Below, piece after piece: positions 1 to 11,383 of a DNA stretch of 64,000 nt (positions within the stretch are counted from its first letter, which is position 1; every line of letters begins with the position of its first letter). A model generated the notes under the pieces. It had not been told where the DNA came from, did no database searches, and saw only the letters and a program-made list of their open reading frames with translations. The translations under genes were made by a program, and so were the position numbers. The stretch covers positions 16,740-80,739 of the forward strand of contig MU832255.1 of assembly GCA_029204225.1 (NCBI GenBank). Direction: 5' to 3'. This DNA comes from Diphasiastrum complanatum. Its lineage: Eukaryota > Streptophyta > Lycopodiopsida > Lycopodiales > Lycopodiaceae.

Positions 1-1299
1 TACGAAGTCACGGGTAACACAGACAAGAATGAAAGGAATGGTGATACCTATGACACAGTTCGACATCCGGGGAAAAATCGGAGTTTCGAAAACCCGAAAC
101 TGGGAAAATGATTTTTGAGGCCAAAATGTTCAAGATAGGCCTTTAGTGAAAAGCTAGTTATGAGGCACCTCCTCTCTCACGTGAAGAAGGCAGGGAAAGA
201 GGAAGGAATGGATGCATTCTACGGGGAGGAGAGAAGAAGGCAGGGAAAGAAAAAAAGAAGTTTTTCATTCTACGTAGAGGAAGAAGAGTGTAGAGGTTGT
301 GTATGCAAGAATTGTGTGTCAATGAAGGTGATCACAGAGCATTCAACCCCTCTGATCTCTGTTGGGAATGAAGCCCAATACGTTAATCGATTAACGATAA
401 TGGGATGGAGGCATGTACCTCAACCCGGGCAGTCCACTGCCACTTCTGCTTTTAATCTAGAATGCTTATCGCGCATTCTTCTGAAGAACACACTCACTAT
501 GGCCTCAGTGCATACAATGCAGGACTGAAAACCTGTTGATGAGGAGCGGCTGATCTGATGTTCTATTGATTCTATCCTGATGTTAGCCCATTGTTGAGAA
601 GGCAGACCTGTTGCGTTTGATGCCATCTGGTTTTTGAGTCATACCTCCGAACAGTGGCCTTGATAGCAATCATGCACGCTCTGTGTTGATGATGTCATTT
701 CAATTTGAAGCATGGCTGATCATTCGACTGCAGTACCTTGCTGATAAGCGAATGTAGGAAGCCGTTGTTAGTCTCTACCCTTTGAACAAGAGGTCCGATT
801 CATGAAGTTGGAAGAAGACAGAGGTGTTGAAAATATGAAGGACTACCATCATTCCTGCAGCAAAGGGAAAGAAGAGGAGCGCTACCTCGTGCTGAAGATC
901 AGAGAATTTAAGACAATAATGAGAGGGCAGTCAGCCGTGAAGTCCCTGAATGCCATCTGTGTTCTGTGATCAGAAAGGGAGGCCCGCTAGACCACCATCT
1001 GCGATTCTGAACAGATGCATCCCTGTGTATATCTGTGAAGGGTGAGAAGAGCTGCACATCGCTGATCGCTGACTATCACGCGATCCAGACCACGCTCCCT
1101 GCTGGAAGGCTGAGGCGCGACCTGCTCCACCATCGCGACCTGCTCCACGAGTCTGAAGGCCCATTTCTTGGATTTTTGGCAAAAATGAGAGAGACGACCC
1201 GGTAAAGAATTAATGGGAGCCGGCAGTCTGGAAACACAGTAAAAAATCACAAAAATGAAGATATTAAAGAACTAGATGCTTGTTGAAGAAAAGACGTTA
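1..1299. other. Unassigned sequence, no supported gene
   Basis: I see no recognisable protein, RNA gene or repeat here. A plus-strand open frame of 122 codons at 160-528 is rich in Lys, Glu and Arg at its start, resembles no family I know and has no supporting splice or promoter signal. Two overlapping minus-strand frames near 970-1250 look fortuitous. The stretch is more GC-rich than the AT-rich sequence that follows and is probably old repeat or intergenic DNA. Confidence 0.4.
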
Positions 1300-1619
1300 G
1301 CCCATGGACACTCCCTTGAAATTTAAGTCAAAGCATAAGGATTTGAGGTGAAATCATTTACCTTTCTACTGTATTTTTTTTAATGATAAATCAGCTATTG
1401 CTAATCCATTGAAAAACATGGAAAAGCTATTGCTCAAAGTGGTTGAAAAACACCATTAGAGCTATATATATCACATATTTCCAAAACCACATACAGTATC
1501 ATGATAAAACCATTGAAAAAGATAGTCAAGCTTTCATAGATAAATCATGGCAATTGCATCCAAGAATTAGTAATTGATTAAATCAAATTAAGTTTGCTTG
1601 ATTGGAGAGAATACAAGAA
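1300..1619 (+). repeat. Dispersed repeat, inverted copy at 52602-53352
   Basis: This segment is roughly 90% identical by eye to the reverse complement of 52602-52842 over 1381-1619, and 1300-1365 matches the reverse complement of about 53298-53352. The right-hand copy carries about 450 bp extra between these two blocks, so this copy has a deletion or the other an insertion. It runs straight into the LTR fragment at 1620 and is probably part of the same LTR-element family. No coding potential is evident. Confidence 0.7.
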
Positions 1620-2289
1620 TTTAGGTGTAGGATGTTGATAGGGTCAAATTTGGCATAGATGACAAATTATCCATTTCCACTTGTAATGCCACTATTGAGC
1701 CAAAATAGAGTAGGAGGCCAAACTTGTGCCAATTAGAGTGTAGACAAGTGTAATGCTTTTGTTTGATGAAGTTTAAGAGGTGCAATAGGATTTAGAGATG
1801 GAACCATGTGTGGTCCAATAGGAATTTGAGGTGTGCTTGAATATAGTCCAATAGAATTAACAGGTGCATGGATCAATGGTCCAAAAGGATTAAGAGGTGG
1901 CAAAGTGTGATCCAATTATAGTTAAGCATAGTGGTAGCTCGTGGATCTACTAGTATCATTGTACTCCTCATTTGGATCTAATTGATTTTGAGATTGAGTA
2001 GATTTTGAGTGTCATTGAATTTCTAGCTTTCTCTCTCTACCCGAGAGCTCATGATGTTTTTCTCTCTCTACCCGAGGAGAGCCGCTTGTTTTTACTTAGA
2101 TGATTTTTGGAACACTTCCCACACGTGTGAGTTAGAGTTGGAAGTGATTGAATGCATGTAGTAGTGTGTTTTTGCCATAGAATCAAAGATAGATCTTGAA
2201 TCTCAATCTAGTCTTGATCTTGGTGCATCTACACACCTTAGGAGATCACAAGTACATGTAGTGGACAATCCACACGTGTGAATTCAACA
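1620..2289 (+). mobile_element. Copia-IV-family LTR fragment (3' LTR or solo)
   Basis: The segment matches the reverse complement of the 737-bp LTRs of Copia-IV (55384-56120 and 60878-61614). Shared blocks include TTAGGTGTAGGATGTTGATA, the two CTCTCTACCCGAG blocks, the CACACGTGTG palindromes and the terminal TTCAACA. Its 3' end is canonical CA at 2288-2289. What follows is not a primer-binding site, so it is not a 5' LTR. The first roughly 65 bp of the full LTR are replaced by the repeat at 1300-1619, so it is truncated or rearranged. Several indels show that it is older than Copia-IV. Confidence 0.85.
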
Positions 2290-2560
2290 GCAGTAGCTTG
2301 TTTTTATCTATGTACAACGTAGATGAATGCTTGTTGTGATTGAATGCACTTTCATTGCTGTTTGATCGCGCTTGTTTACTTACTCTGTTCAGAACACAGA
2401 CGTCTATGGATCCTCAATTTTTGATCAGACGATGGCTGCCTTTGACGCCTGAGGAGCTCGCGATATCATACTGCCCTTTCATTTATTTCAGAACTATACT
2501 TCACATTGAATCTGATTTCAGTAGCACCACACACAAACCATCCCTAATCTCTTCGGTGGA

Positions 2561-3136
2561 TTGTACTCTTATTTTAGACTTAGATCCATGCTACATCAAG
2601 CGCACCTACCTGTGAAGTTCTGGGTAGAAGCTACTGCCACAGCCTGTTACGTGCAGAACAGATCTAGCACCAAAGCCATCAACAACAAGACTCCTCATGA
2701 AGTTTGGCATGGACACAAGCCTAGTGTCAACCATTTAAAAATGTTTGGTTGTATATGTTTTGTTCACATTCCTAAACAGCTTAGGAAGAAGCTGGACCAT
2801 AGGACAAATAAATGTATTTTCATTGGCTATCTTGATGAACATAAAGCTTATAAAGTTTATGATCCATCCACCAATGTAGTATTTGTCTCTAGGAATGTAA
2901 TATTTCAAGAACATACATACTATGATTTCAAACAACTATTGATAAACAATGTTATGTCATTTTATCCTATTTTACATAGCATGGATTCTACTAACGTTGA
3001 TGTTCCTTCTATAGAACCTGCAGCTACAACTATAGAAGTCGAGCAGCCGATAGTACCCATCATCAGACCAGACCAAGCTAGCTCGAACAGATCTGAAGAA
3101 ATTCAAGAAGAAGGATCATTCTGTGTGACAACTTGA
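2561..3136 (+). pseudogene. Copia integrase C-terminal fragment
   Basis: The translated frame (191 codons) matches the end of the copia integrase core and the linker before reverse transcriptase. It contains the block HLPVKFWVEAT, then NRSSTKA, HEVWHGHKPSVNHLKMFGC, KKLDHRTNKCIFIGY and YDPSTNVVFVSRNVIF, the usual order of a copia integrase tail. The catalytic Asp-Asp-Glu core, gag, protease, reverse transcriptase and RNase H are all missing, and the frame ends in a stop shortly after the Pro/Glu-rich linker. It lies about 270 bp after an LTR fragment, but nothing proves both are from one insertion. It is inactive, a relic of a plus-strand Ty1/copia element. Confidence 0.88.
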
Positions 3137-3205
3137 GCTGTATTTCACTGTCACTGAATCCCAGATTTCATGGCAAATCCAAGCACATATAAATCCAGTA
3201 TCATT

Positions 3206-3325
3206 TCATTCGACCCAGTGAAATTTTCTATAGATACGTGATATCCAAGAGCCATCAGAGTCTTTTTCATTACAAATAGAAACTGAGACAATATTGCTTC
3301 GTGGTCTACGGCTTCCGGAAGCCAT
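3206..3325 (-). pseudogene. Unknown gene family, N-terminal fragment (copy 3)
   Basis: A 40-codon frame from an ATG at 3325 begins MASGSRRPRSNIVSV and continues through NEKDSDGSW. It matches the starts of the copies at 62303 (MASRRPRSTIDSV...NEKDEAENW) and 45754 (MTSSQPRRTKI...IKDSNDHW). The pattern is a basic RRPR start, a short hydrophobic strand, an acidic NEKD turn and a Trp. It stops at 3206, and only weak similarity may continue beyond. No domain was recognised. It is clearly not functional; its worth lies in showing that the family is dispersed and multicopy. It sits between a copia integrase fragment and a gag-like frame. Confidence 0.6.
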
Positions 3326-3808
3326 TGCAAAGCTAAAAGAAGATGAACAATAGAGTCTGAAACAAAATGTAGATGAATCAGTATGAAAATAAAAAACCAA
3401 ATTTGTAATAAATGCTGGCGGTCTTTTGTAAATCATATATGTTACTCTAACTACAGTTAGATCAAAATAGACTTACTTTAACCACAAGTGTTAGGTCCCG
3501 AGCACTAAGGAGACTCACGGGCAACAATTACGGTCCAATCACAAGTCAGGACCCTGCCCGATGGGAGTTCTGAATTGTATAAAAATATGACCGAAAAGTT
3601 CCAAAAAAAATTCGACCGGCAAACAACTTTACGATTTTTCACAGGCGTAAATATATAACTGGGCCAAGTGTACGTCGAATAGTTGAAAAGTCAAAAACAA
3701 CATCTTGACAAAAGGCCCTTTTGGTGCTCAAAACTCCTCTAATGTCACATGGTTCAAACCTCGGAAGTTTATGGAAGACCCTTTCCTACTTTTAAGTAAA
3801 ATTAAAAT
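3326..3808. other. Unassigned sequence between two degenerate fragments
   Basis: I see no coding frame, RNA gene or clear repeat. A TGTTAGGTCCC-like start near 3489 and a long AT-rich stretch would fit an old LTR, but there is no second copy in the window to prove it. Confidence 0.3.
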
Positions 3809-5270
3809 GGGAAAGCGGGAAATGGTTTGAGATTACATTGAACGGGTAAAACGCCTCAGATCTGAGTGTGAACCTGAGTTGATTAACGAAAATGCCATGA
3901 TTATGTGGTTTTTGTCAGGTTTACCTAAAAGGATCAGACGTGAGCTGAAACGCCACAATGAGTACGCAATTTTGCAAAATGCTATGGATGATGCAATTAG
4001 GGAGGAGGATGAAGATTCAGATGATGAGCTGAATATCAGTATGTTGCCTTCTACAGCAGGGCAGACCAGTACGACATTTACCACTATTGCATCAACGAAT
4101 GTCAACGCTACTGCAGAAATGATGCTCAATGAGTTCGAGTGAGAAGAATTGACCACACAACAGAGGCCAGTTAGCACGATTTCTATCAGACCTATTCCTG
4201 TTGCTCCTACTGTTGCTGCGTCTACTACCGTGGATTCTGTTGATGCAATGGATCTTGTTTCTAACCTTGCGCATGTGATCCAGATCACGATTGATGAAAA
4301 GAAAGACATGTCCAAGCACATTGCCGATCTAGGGACAAAGAATACTCTGATTAGCCAGAAGGTTATTCAGATCAACCGCGAGTTGACGATTGCCCCAGGC
4401 AACACGAGGCCAAGTCCAAAGCTGATTTGAAGAAGGCCAATGAGTCCGCTCAACGACTAGAAGACTATGTGGTGACCCTTCAGAATGCACTCACTATGGT
4501 GTAGGACAAGGTTGACAAGGCAGTCCTAGATTCCAAACAGCAGGTCTTGTTGCTAGCCGGACAATTGGACTTAGCAGCATTGGAACGCGAATGACTTCAA
4601 GGTGAATTGGACGCGACCACCCTTGAATGCGATTCCTACTTACAAACCAAGTGTTTGACCGTCCAGTCACACCGGATGAGATCAGATACTTGTCTCGCAA
4701 AGTGGAAACCTACCATATTGCACTGGCAGGGTTTAAGAAAAAAGTTGATAAACTCAAAAAGACGGCAACCACCGAGGTAGGCAAGGCCAAGGCCATTATA
4801 AAGGATTATGAAAAAGCCACCGCTCAGGTGTTGGAAGACGGACATCAAATTCTAGTTCCATTGATGCCACAGTTCTTGCCTCAGCACCAGGATCAGGCCA
4901 TAATGGATACAGAGTTGGATTCAGGCATGGAATAGGGTGGAGCCCCTGATGTCCAAGAAGAACAACCAGTTCCACAAGCAACACAAGAGGGTCCATCTTC
5001 ATCAAGGACTACACCATTGTTCAGACGACCAATCGAGGACCAGATCCAGAGCTTTTTAGTGCAACATCTTCATGAGTCCTCGCGTGGTGGTTGGGTCATC
5101 AAGTTTAAGACCTCTGAAATTGAGGTCGGCAAAGAATTGGATAAGATACCCGCATTGGGGGAGCAGTCGGCTTGGAGGATAACAGTTTTTGAGAAAACTC
5201 TAGAATCCATCAGGAGTTATGTGGCCAGCCCTCACCGTAGTTCACCTGTGTTGGTCAAAATCCTAAATTG
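3809..5270 (+). pseudogene. Degenerate gag-like, coiled-coil LTR-retroelement frame
   Basis: From an ATG at 3809 an interrupted frame (stop at 3830) gives DYIERVKRLRSECEPEL, then MWFLSGLPKRIRRELKRH and an acidic DEDSDDELN stretch. The shape Y-x2-R-x-K-x-L, then W-x-L-x-GL, then R-x2-L is that of a retrotransposon gag capsid region. Further stops or frameshifts follow near 4141, 4430, 4500, 4590 and 4935. The remainder is unusually rich in heptad-like Lys/Glu/Leu runs (for example ADLGTKNTLISQKVIQINREL), suggesting a long coiled coil, then a Pro/Gln-rich linker. No CCHC zinc knuckle, protease or polymerase is seen. It is probably gag of an old LTR element, perhaps Ty3/gypsy; the superfamily is inference. 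Confidence 0.55.
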
Positions 5271-5319
5271 ATTTGGGCCAATCAAAATGCAATAATCCTG
5301 TTTTGTTTAACTGGGGTGA

Positions 5320-5461
<142 letters not shown>

Positions 5462-5711
5462 CTTGCTGCAATGGGGAGGGTGGAGGCCCGCAGCCTATTA
5501 GGGACTTTGTGTGAAGGTTTTTTTTAGGAAAAACTAGTCTATAGGAAGGGAGTGTTTGGATGTTTTTCACGTAATGGCACATTTTTTTCTACAGACTTTT
5601 TGGGCAATGCATATGAATTTTTCTCCTAGTTTGCATGGAGGTGTATGAATGGGACAGAAGCCCTTGTTTTTTTGACATTTTTTTTGACTTTTTTGGCAAA
5701 ATCTTGTGGAT

Positions 5712-7235
5712 CTAATCCACATGCATCATCAGATTGTTACCGAGTGATAGTGTATCATCTACAATGTAAAGGGTAGTGATAATGGAAGGATTCGATACAG
5801 ATTTGAAGTAAATATTTGAGTCTGTCGAGTTTGGATAGAAACCATTATCATTTAGAACTACAAGTGTGGCGTCCTCTTCTGCCTTGCACTGGTCAGCATC
5901 AATGGATGACTCTGCCTCTGAAATAGTGTTGAGTTCTTGCACAAAGTAGCAGGCCGGATCATCCATGAATAGGGATGGAGGCTGTCTGGATCGATTTGAT
6001 CTTCTATGTTGAAATTCGATCTTTTGATGTTGTTCGATCTGTTGAGTTTCTGACTCATTTTTTGAGTCAATATCGAATTTTGGAATATCAACCCTTGGGT
6101 CAGATTTTGTAGTAGCTTTTTCCTTGAGATCAAAAAATTGATCTTCCAAGAAAGTGACGTCTCTGCTCGTGAAGGTATTCTGAGAGTCCAGATTGAAGAG
6201 CTTGTATGTCTGATGGTCTGAGAAATAGCCAAAAAAAAATTGATCTTCTGCTGTCAGACCCTTGGGTCGGATTTTGGATTTTTCGACCCTGGATCGGATT
6301 TTGATTGTTCGATCCTTGGGTCGGATTTTTCTGGAGATCAACAGTGATATGATTGAAAGCAAAACATCCAAATACTCGGATATGGTTGAGTGATGGTTTT
6401 GATCTTGTCCACACCTCATAAGGTGTCTTGCCATTCAGGGCCTCTGTAATGGATCAATTTTGAAAGTGCTATTGTAGTAACAACTTTCGCCCAGAACTTT
6501 TTTGGAAGAGATGCATGGGCTAGCACAATTTTGGCACTCTCAATGAGTGACTGAGTCTTCCACTAGCTACACCATTGGACTGAGGTGAGCTTGTTGTAAA
6601 ATGTTGTTGTATCTCAGTTGCCTTGTAGAAGTCTTTGAGTTTGTTGGAGATAAATACTCCCCCTGCATCAGATTGTAGAGCTTTGATTCTTCTCTGGGTA
6701 GATTTTTCTAATGATGCCTTGAACTGCATGAAGAACTTTAGAGTATCAGATTTGTTCTTCAAGAAATATGTTGTAGTCCTCCGAGAGAAGTAATCAATAA
6801 TAGTCAGCAAATAGACAGCTTCACCTGTGGAAATAATCTACATAGGACCACTAATGTCCATGTGTACAAGATCTAGCAAATTTCTAGAAGTACATTCTGG
6901 ATCTGAAATAATTGAACTTCTAACATTCTTGATGGAAATACAGCTTTTACATGGAGTATTGGATTTGCTAATGAAGGGTAAATCTTGTACTAAGTTCTGT
7001 TTCGACATTTGCTATATACAACTGGAATTTAAATGGCCTAATCTGTGCCACACCTTATACTGAAAGAAAAACTTTCCTAGATTCATCAAGAATAGTGCAG
7101 CCTTGTTTATCGAATTTGATCCTCTGACCTGAATATGTGATTTTGCTAACTGAGAGCAGGTTTTTGGTCAGATTTGGAATGTGAAGAACATTGGACAAAA
7201 ACATTACATTACCTTTCCAGAATTCGATCATGACT
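5712..7235 (-). pseudogene. Copia-II: pre-integrase, integrase and start of RT
   Basis: Read on the minus strand this is the downstream half of an old copia element. Near 7235-7080 it encodes the protease/pre-integrase junction (VLHIPNLTKNLLSVSKIT). Between 6810 and 6520 comes the integrase core (LTIIDYFSRRTTTYF, ALQSDAGGVF, SNGVA), with the conserved Glu of the DDE triad lost (GVASGR instead of GVAERK). From 6434 to 6130 comes the integrase tail (KPSLNHIRVFGC, FFFGYFSDHQTYKLFN). From 6130 to 5712 a Pro/Ser linker jumps to a shortened RT segment with a damaged YVDD box (LYIVDDTLSLGN). Several frameshifts are present. A 27-bp unit is repeated three times in frame at 6257-6335. The other half lies at 12571-13160, beyond Copia-I. 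Confidence 0.88.
6257..6335 (-). repeat. Threefold 27-bp in-frame repeat in Copia-II integrase tail
   Basis: On the minus strand three units of about 27 bp encode KIRPKDRTI, KIRSRVEKS and KIRPKGLTA in tandem, at the place where copia integrases normally have a single K-(L/F)-D-P-(R/K) motif before the FxGYS block. The repeat preserves the reading frame. Confidence 0.75.
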
Positions 7236-7240
7236 GTTCC
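7236..7240 (+). repeat. Target-site duplication GTTCC, left side of Copia-I
   Basis: GTTCC at 7236-7240 recurs at 12566-12570 right after the other end of Copia-I. The flanking Copia-II coding sequence resumes correctly across the insertion, which confirms this as the target duplication. The match can be stretched to TGTTCC. Confidence 0.9.
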
Positions 7241-7492
7241 AGTTAGAATTAAAGTAGAATCACTGTGCTACTGTACTGTGGGTCTTATCAGTGGATAAGG
7301 ATCAGTTGGCCTCGCCACGAGGCAAGTCGACGGGACACACGTCCCGCCAACGACAACCTGGGTCATGCATGGGTTGCCTGAGTGAACAACTATATGTACA
7401 GTGTAATCTCGTTTTGAGAAATATAGTTGCTATGTGAGCTTGATGTGGAGAGTGTTTTCTGTCTGTGTTCATGTGCAAAGCAAATTCTAAGT
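7241..7492 (+). repeat. Copia-I 5' LTR
   Basis: This 252-bp repeat begins AGTTAGAATT and ends AATTCTAAGT. It matches 12290-12565 and 13165-13445. It lacks about 24 bp near its end compared with the 3' LTR, consistent with deletion between two TGTGTT copies. Confidence 0.95.
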
Positions 7493-7504
7493 TGGTATCA
7501 GAGC
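7493..7504 (+). promoter_or_regulatory. Primer-binding site of Copia-I (tRNA-iMet)
   Basis: TGGTATCAGAGC directly follows the 5' LTR. It is complementary to the 3' end of plant initiator tRNA-Met, the usual primer for minus-strand synthesis in plant copia elements. Confidence 0.93.
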
Positions 7505-8766
7505 GGTTCAGGGAGTGTACACAGTACAACATCGCCGTTGAAGAGAGCTTTGAGAGAACTGTCTTCTGAGAGTTCGCGGTTTACGGCGGGTTGAAGACAG
7601 AAGTAGAAACACTGGTGTACAGAGTTTAGCACATAGAAGCTTGGTAAGCTTGAGACTGTGTGAAGATTTGGAGACAAGGGTTGTCGGCTGAATCAAAACC
7701 TCGACAAACGGAATTTTGAAATTTCGAAGCAGGCTATTTGGTGTTTGTAGTCAGTGTGCAATCAATTGGACACCATTTGACAAACAGATTGAAGCATCAA
7801 CTTTCCAGTGGTAGGGCGACCTCAGAGCAATTGATTTGGTAGGCAGAGAGCTGTGAAAAGCAAGCCAAGTTCAAAAGTTACAAGCAAAACCCTGGTCAAG
7901 GGTTTGGAAGCCTAAATACTTGGTCTTCTCTATTCTGAACTGTTTTGGTTGCTGTGAAATCTTAGAGAAGGATGCCCTAGCAGTGCAAATTAGACCTGAA
8001 GTGGCCGTGGACAGCAACAAGCAACGCGCTGGATCTACGAGAGCTGGGTGGCCAAAACCCTGCAGCCATAGCTTGAAGCTCCTGAAGGAGAAAGAGGCCG
8101 CGAGGAGGCTGTCGTGCATGGTGAAGGGAGTGGAGCTGTAGCACTCCGAAGTGTCCAGCGGCTGGAGTACCCTGTTTCAACGTTTTGGAAAGATCACAAC
8201 TGTAGGATTGAGAGTAACAACGGTTGAGATCACGCTACTTAAAATGAATATCCACAATTGGATCAAAATCGACCTTTAGATGGAGTCTGAAGGGCAGTTG
8301 AAGAAGGCAAAGAGGCTTTGAAGTCATTATATCCATTCAACTTTAATAAAATTTTTCACATTGAAAGTTGAGTTGGGTCTCAAATTCATGAAGTGTGAAG
8401 TTTCTTCACTCTGAAGAAATAGTTCAAAAATGAGAAAAGTCCCTATTTTTGGGTCCTTTGTCCGTTTTGACCCAAACGAAAGGCTATAACTTCCAAACGA
8501 AGGGCACCCGGACTGTATCTGCAAGTACGGTACATCAAAACAAAGTGATTGCAACAAAAAAAGTGTTCGAAGTGCACCAAAAGTGATTTCACCATTCCAC
8601 TGGACACGTAGTTGGGAGTTGACGACTGAGTGCATTTCGGAAGGCGACGCCGATTTGGCTTTCAAATTGGTTGAAAAGTGACGAGCGGCCTGGTAAGGGA
8701 AAAAGTGCAGGTCATTATTTTTGGCGTCAGACATCACTGTCGGCATCAACATACTGTTTTTAGCCT

Positions 8767-9678
8767 ATGGCAGAAGTTTCAAGCAGTTTTGCGATGGCAA
8801 ACATGGGAGAGTCCATTTTGAGTGAAAGTAGCAAATTGGACGGGATTTCCAACTATGCAGTGTAGAAATTCAAAATGAAAAACATACTGATGGAGAAAGA
8901 CGTGTGGGAAGTTGTCACAGGCAATGAGAGAAGGCTGCCAAATGAAGCGGATATCAAAGTGTTCGACAAAAAGTCGAGGAAAGCTTTGACCTTCATTAAC
9001 TTGTCAGTGAAGGATCACATCATTACCCACATTTGTGATGCTGTTACACCCAGACAAGCATGGGATGTGCTAAAGGAGCAGTTTGAGACGTCAAATCCAT
9101 CAAGAATCATGTTTTTGAAGTCAAAGTTGAATAGTGCCCGCATGGAACAAGGAGAGCACATTCAGACGTATATGACCAGAATCAAGACAATGAGGGATGA
9201 ACTGCATTCTATTGGTGAGCGCATACGTGATGTGGAGCTGGTGCACAATGCATTGTGCGGCATTGCAAAACCCTATCAAATGTTTGTGAGCAAAATAGCA
9301 TCAAGAGAAAGATTGCCAACCTTTGACGAGCTCATAGGAATCTTGATGCAAGAAGAGCAACGGCGAGAAATGGTGAAAGCTAGATGTCAAAATACTAACG
9401 ATCAGGCACTTGCGACACGCCAGAAACAAGGCAAGGGCAAGGGCAAGAAGAAGTCTAAGTAGCAATTTGCCAAGTCTCAGGAGAATGAGGGATCTTCCAG
9501 TAAGACCAAGAAGAAAGGCAAGTGCTTCCATTGTGGTAAAGAGGGCCATTGGAAGAGTGAATGTCACAAATTCTCGGCGGAACAAGGCAAGGGGAAACCA
9601 AAGCAAGCAGGTAACCTTGTCGATGAGGGTGAGATTGAAGACTCTAGCATAAGGCACTGTTTCAATCCAACTATCTGA
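8767..9678 (+). pseudogene. Copia-I gag
   Basis: The start is taken at the ATG at 8767 because the frame then gives a typical copia gag opening (MGESILSESSKLDG, then KFKMKNILMEK). In-frame stops lie at 8863-8865 and 9460-9462, the first replacing the conserved Trp of the W-K-F-K-M motif. The body 8875-9459 is a UBN2-like capsid (WDVLKEQFETSN, HIQTYMTRIKTMRDEL). A CCHC zinc knuckle, CFHCGKEGHWKSEC, lies at 9532-9573. After it the frame ends at 9678 and no D(S/T)GA protease motif follows, so the protease core is deleted. Upstream, 7505-8766 is a long leader without coding sequence. The product would have been the particle and RNA-packaging protein. Confidence 0.9.
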
Positions 9679-9691
9679 TGGAAAAAGCAAG

Positions 9692-11383
9692 ATGATCAGG
9701 GAGATACTTTACATACCAGGTTTGAAGAAAAATCTACTTTCTGTTGGAGTCATTACTGATCAAAAGTTGAAAGTAGAATTCGCCCATGATCATTGCGTTG
9801 TGAAAGATGTGAACCAAAAGTTCAAAGTTATTGCGGATGGAGTAAGGGAGCCCAATACAAAATTGTACAGGTTGAATGCTACAATCAAGGGGCAACATGG
9901 ACTTGTATCGTCCATTCCATCGCAAACTGAGTTGTAGCATAAGAGGCTTGGTCACTTGAACTTGGGAAGTCTCAATTTGATGAGAAAATTGGAGATGGTA
10001 AAAGGATTGCCTACCATTGAAGACCACTTGAAATCGATGTGCGAATCATGTGTATATGAGAAGCAGCATCGAGAGAAGTTCAATAAAGAGGGTGTTGCAA
10101 GAGCAAAGAACATCCTAGATTTAATCCACACAGATTTATGCGGGCCTATGAGGACCATGTCCTTAGGTAAAGCCTTCTATTTCATGACCTTTATTGATGA
10201 TATGTCACGTAAGACGTGGATCTACTTCTTGAAGAAGAAATCAGATACATTTGACAACTTCAAGAGCTTCAAAGCATTGGTCAAAAATCAGACAGGTAGG
10301 AAGATCAAAGTCCTAAGATCAGATAGTGGAGGTGAGTACAAGTCTAATGACTTCAATGATCTTTGTGATCAATGTGGGATTAAAAGACAATTTATGCAAG
10401 CTCATACTCCTGCTCTCAATGGTGTAGCTGAGCGCAAGAATCGTACGATTGTGGAAAGTGCTAGATCTATGCTAGCTGAGATGAAACTGCCTAAGGATTT
10501 TTGGTCAAAAGCATGCAGTACGGCAGTCTATCTTCAAAATAGAAGTACTACCATTGCCATACCAAAGATAACACCTGAGGAAGCATTCACAAAGAAGAAG
10601 CCAAAGGTGAACCACTTGCGAATCTTTGGATGTAAGCCCTTTGTACACGTTCCTAAGGAAGAGAGACGTAAACTTGATGTAAAAGCTATCAAGTGTATAT
10701 TCATAGGATATGATGATCGTGTGAAGGGCTATAGATGTTTTGATCCAGTGGAAAACAAAATCCATATAAGCCGTGATGTTATCTTTGATGAGTCCAAGAT
10801 GTATGAAGACGAGGATGCTGAGAAGACAGAGACATCCAGTGGGAAAGATGGTATAGTGAGGATATCACCTGATGATGATCCATTCATTGACCTTCCGAGT
10901 GATGAACATGAGGATACATCTCAAGATACTACTACTCAACCTCAAGAGACAGATTGGAGAGGTAGGGACAAACCTTTTTGTGCAAGAAGGATTGAAATTG
11001 CAGGTGACAAATGCAAGGAGAAGTATGTACCATGGGATACATTTTCACCAGGATGCCGATCACTTGACAGGAAGCTCCCTAAGTGGTTTGAGAGATTGTT
11101 GGAGAGCCGCAGCATGGATGACTTTCCAGGATCATCTAGCCAGAGAGAGCTACAAAGATCAACAAGAGAGAAGACACAACCTAAGAGGTATGAAGCAAAT
11201 TATGCTCTCTTATCTAGCATTATTCAAAGCAAAGAACCTTCGACTTATGGTGAAGCGAAGGATGATGACATTTGGGTCAAGGCCATGGGAGAGGAGATGG
11301 AGTCAATTGCTAAGCATAGCACATGGGACTTAATAGAACCACCAATTGGCAAGAAACCCATTGGTTGCAAATGGACTAAGTAA
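9692..11383 (+). pseudogene. Copia-I pre-integrase and integrase
   Basis: The frame opens with the protease/pre-integrase tail ILYIPGLKKNLLSVG, has a stop at 9935-9937, then the HHCC zinc-binding domain (HKRLGHLNLGSL ... CESCVYEKQHREKF). The rve integrase core follows with all three catalytic acidic residues in place: Asp in LIHTDLCGPM, Asp in LRSDSGGEY and Glu in GVAERKNRTI. The tail has HLRIFGC and KCIFIGYDDRVKGYRCFDP. A linker leads to the start of RT (WDLIEPPIGKKPIGCKW), where a frameshift or stop ends the frame. From 9956 to 11383 the frame is open for 475 codons, the best preserved stretch of this element. Confidence 0.93.

Noticed and set aside
160-528. 122-codon open frame
   Set aside because: No motif, no homology that I can recall, and no splice or promoter context.
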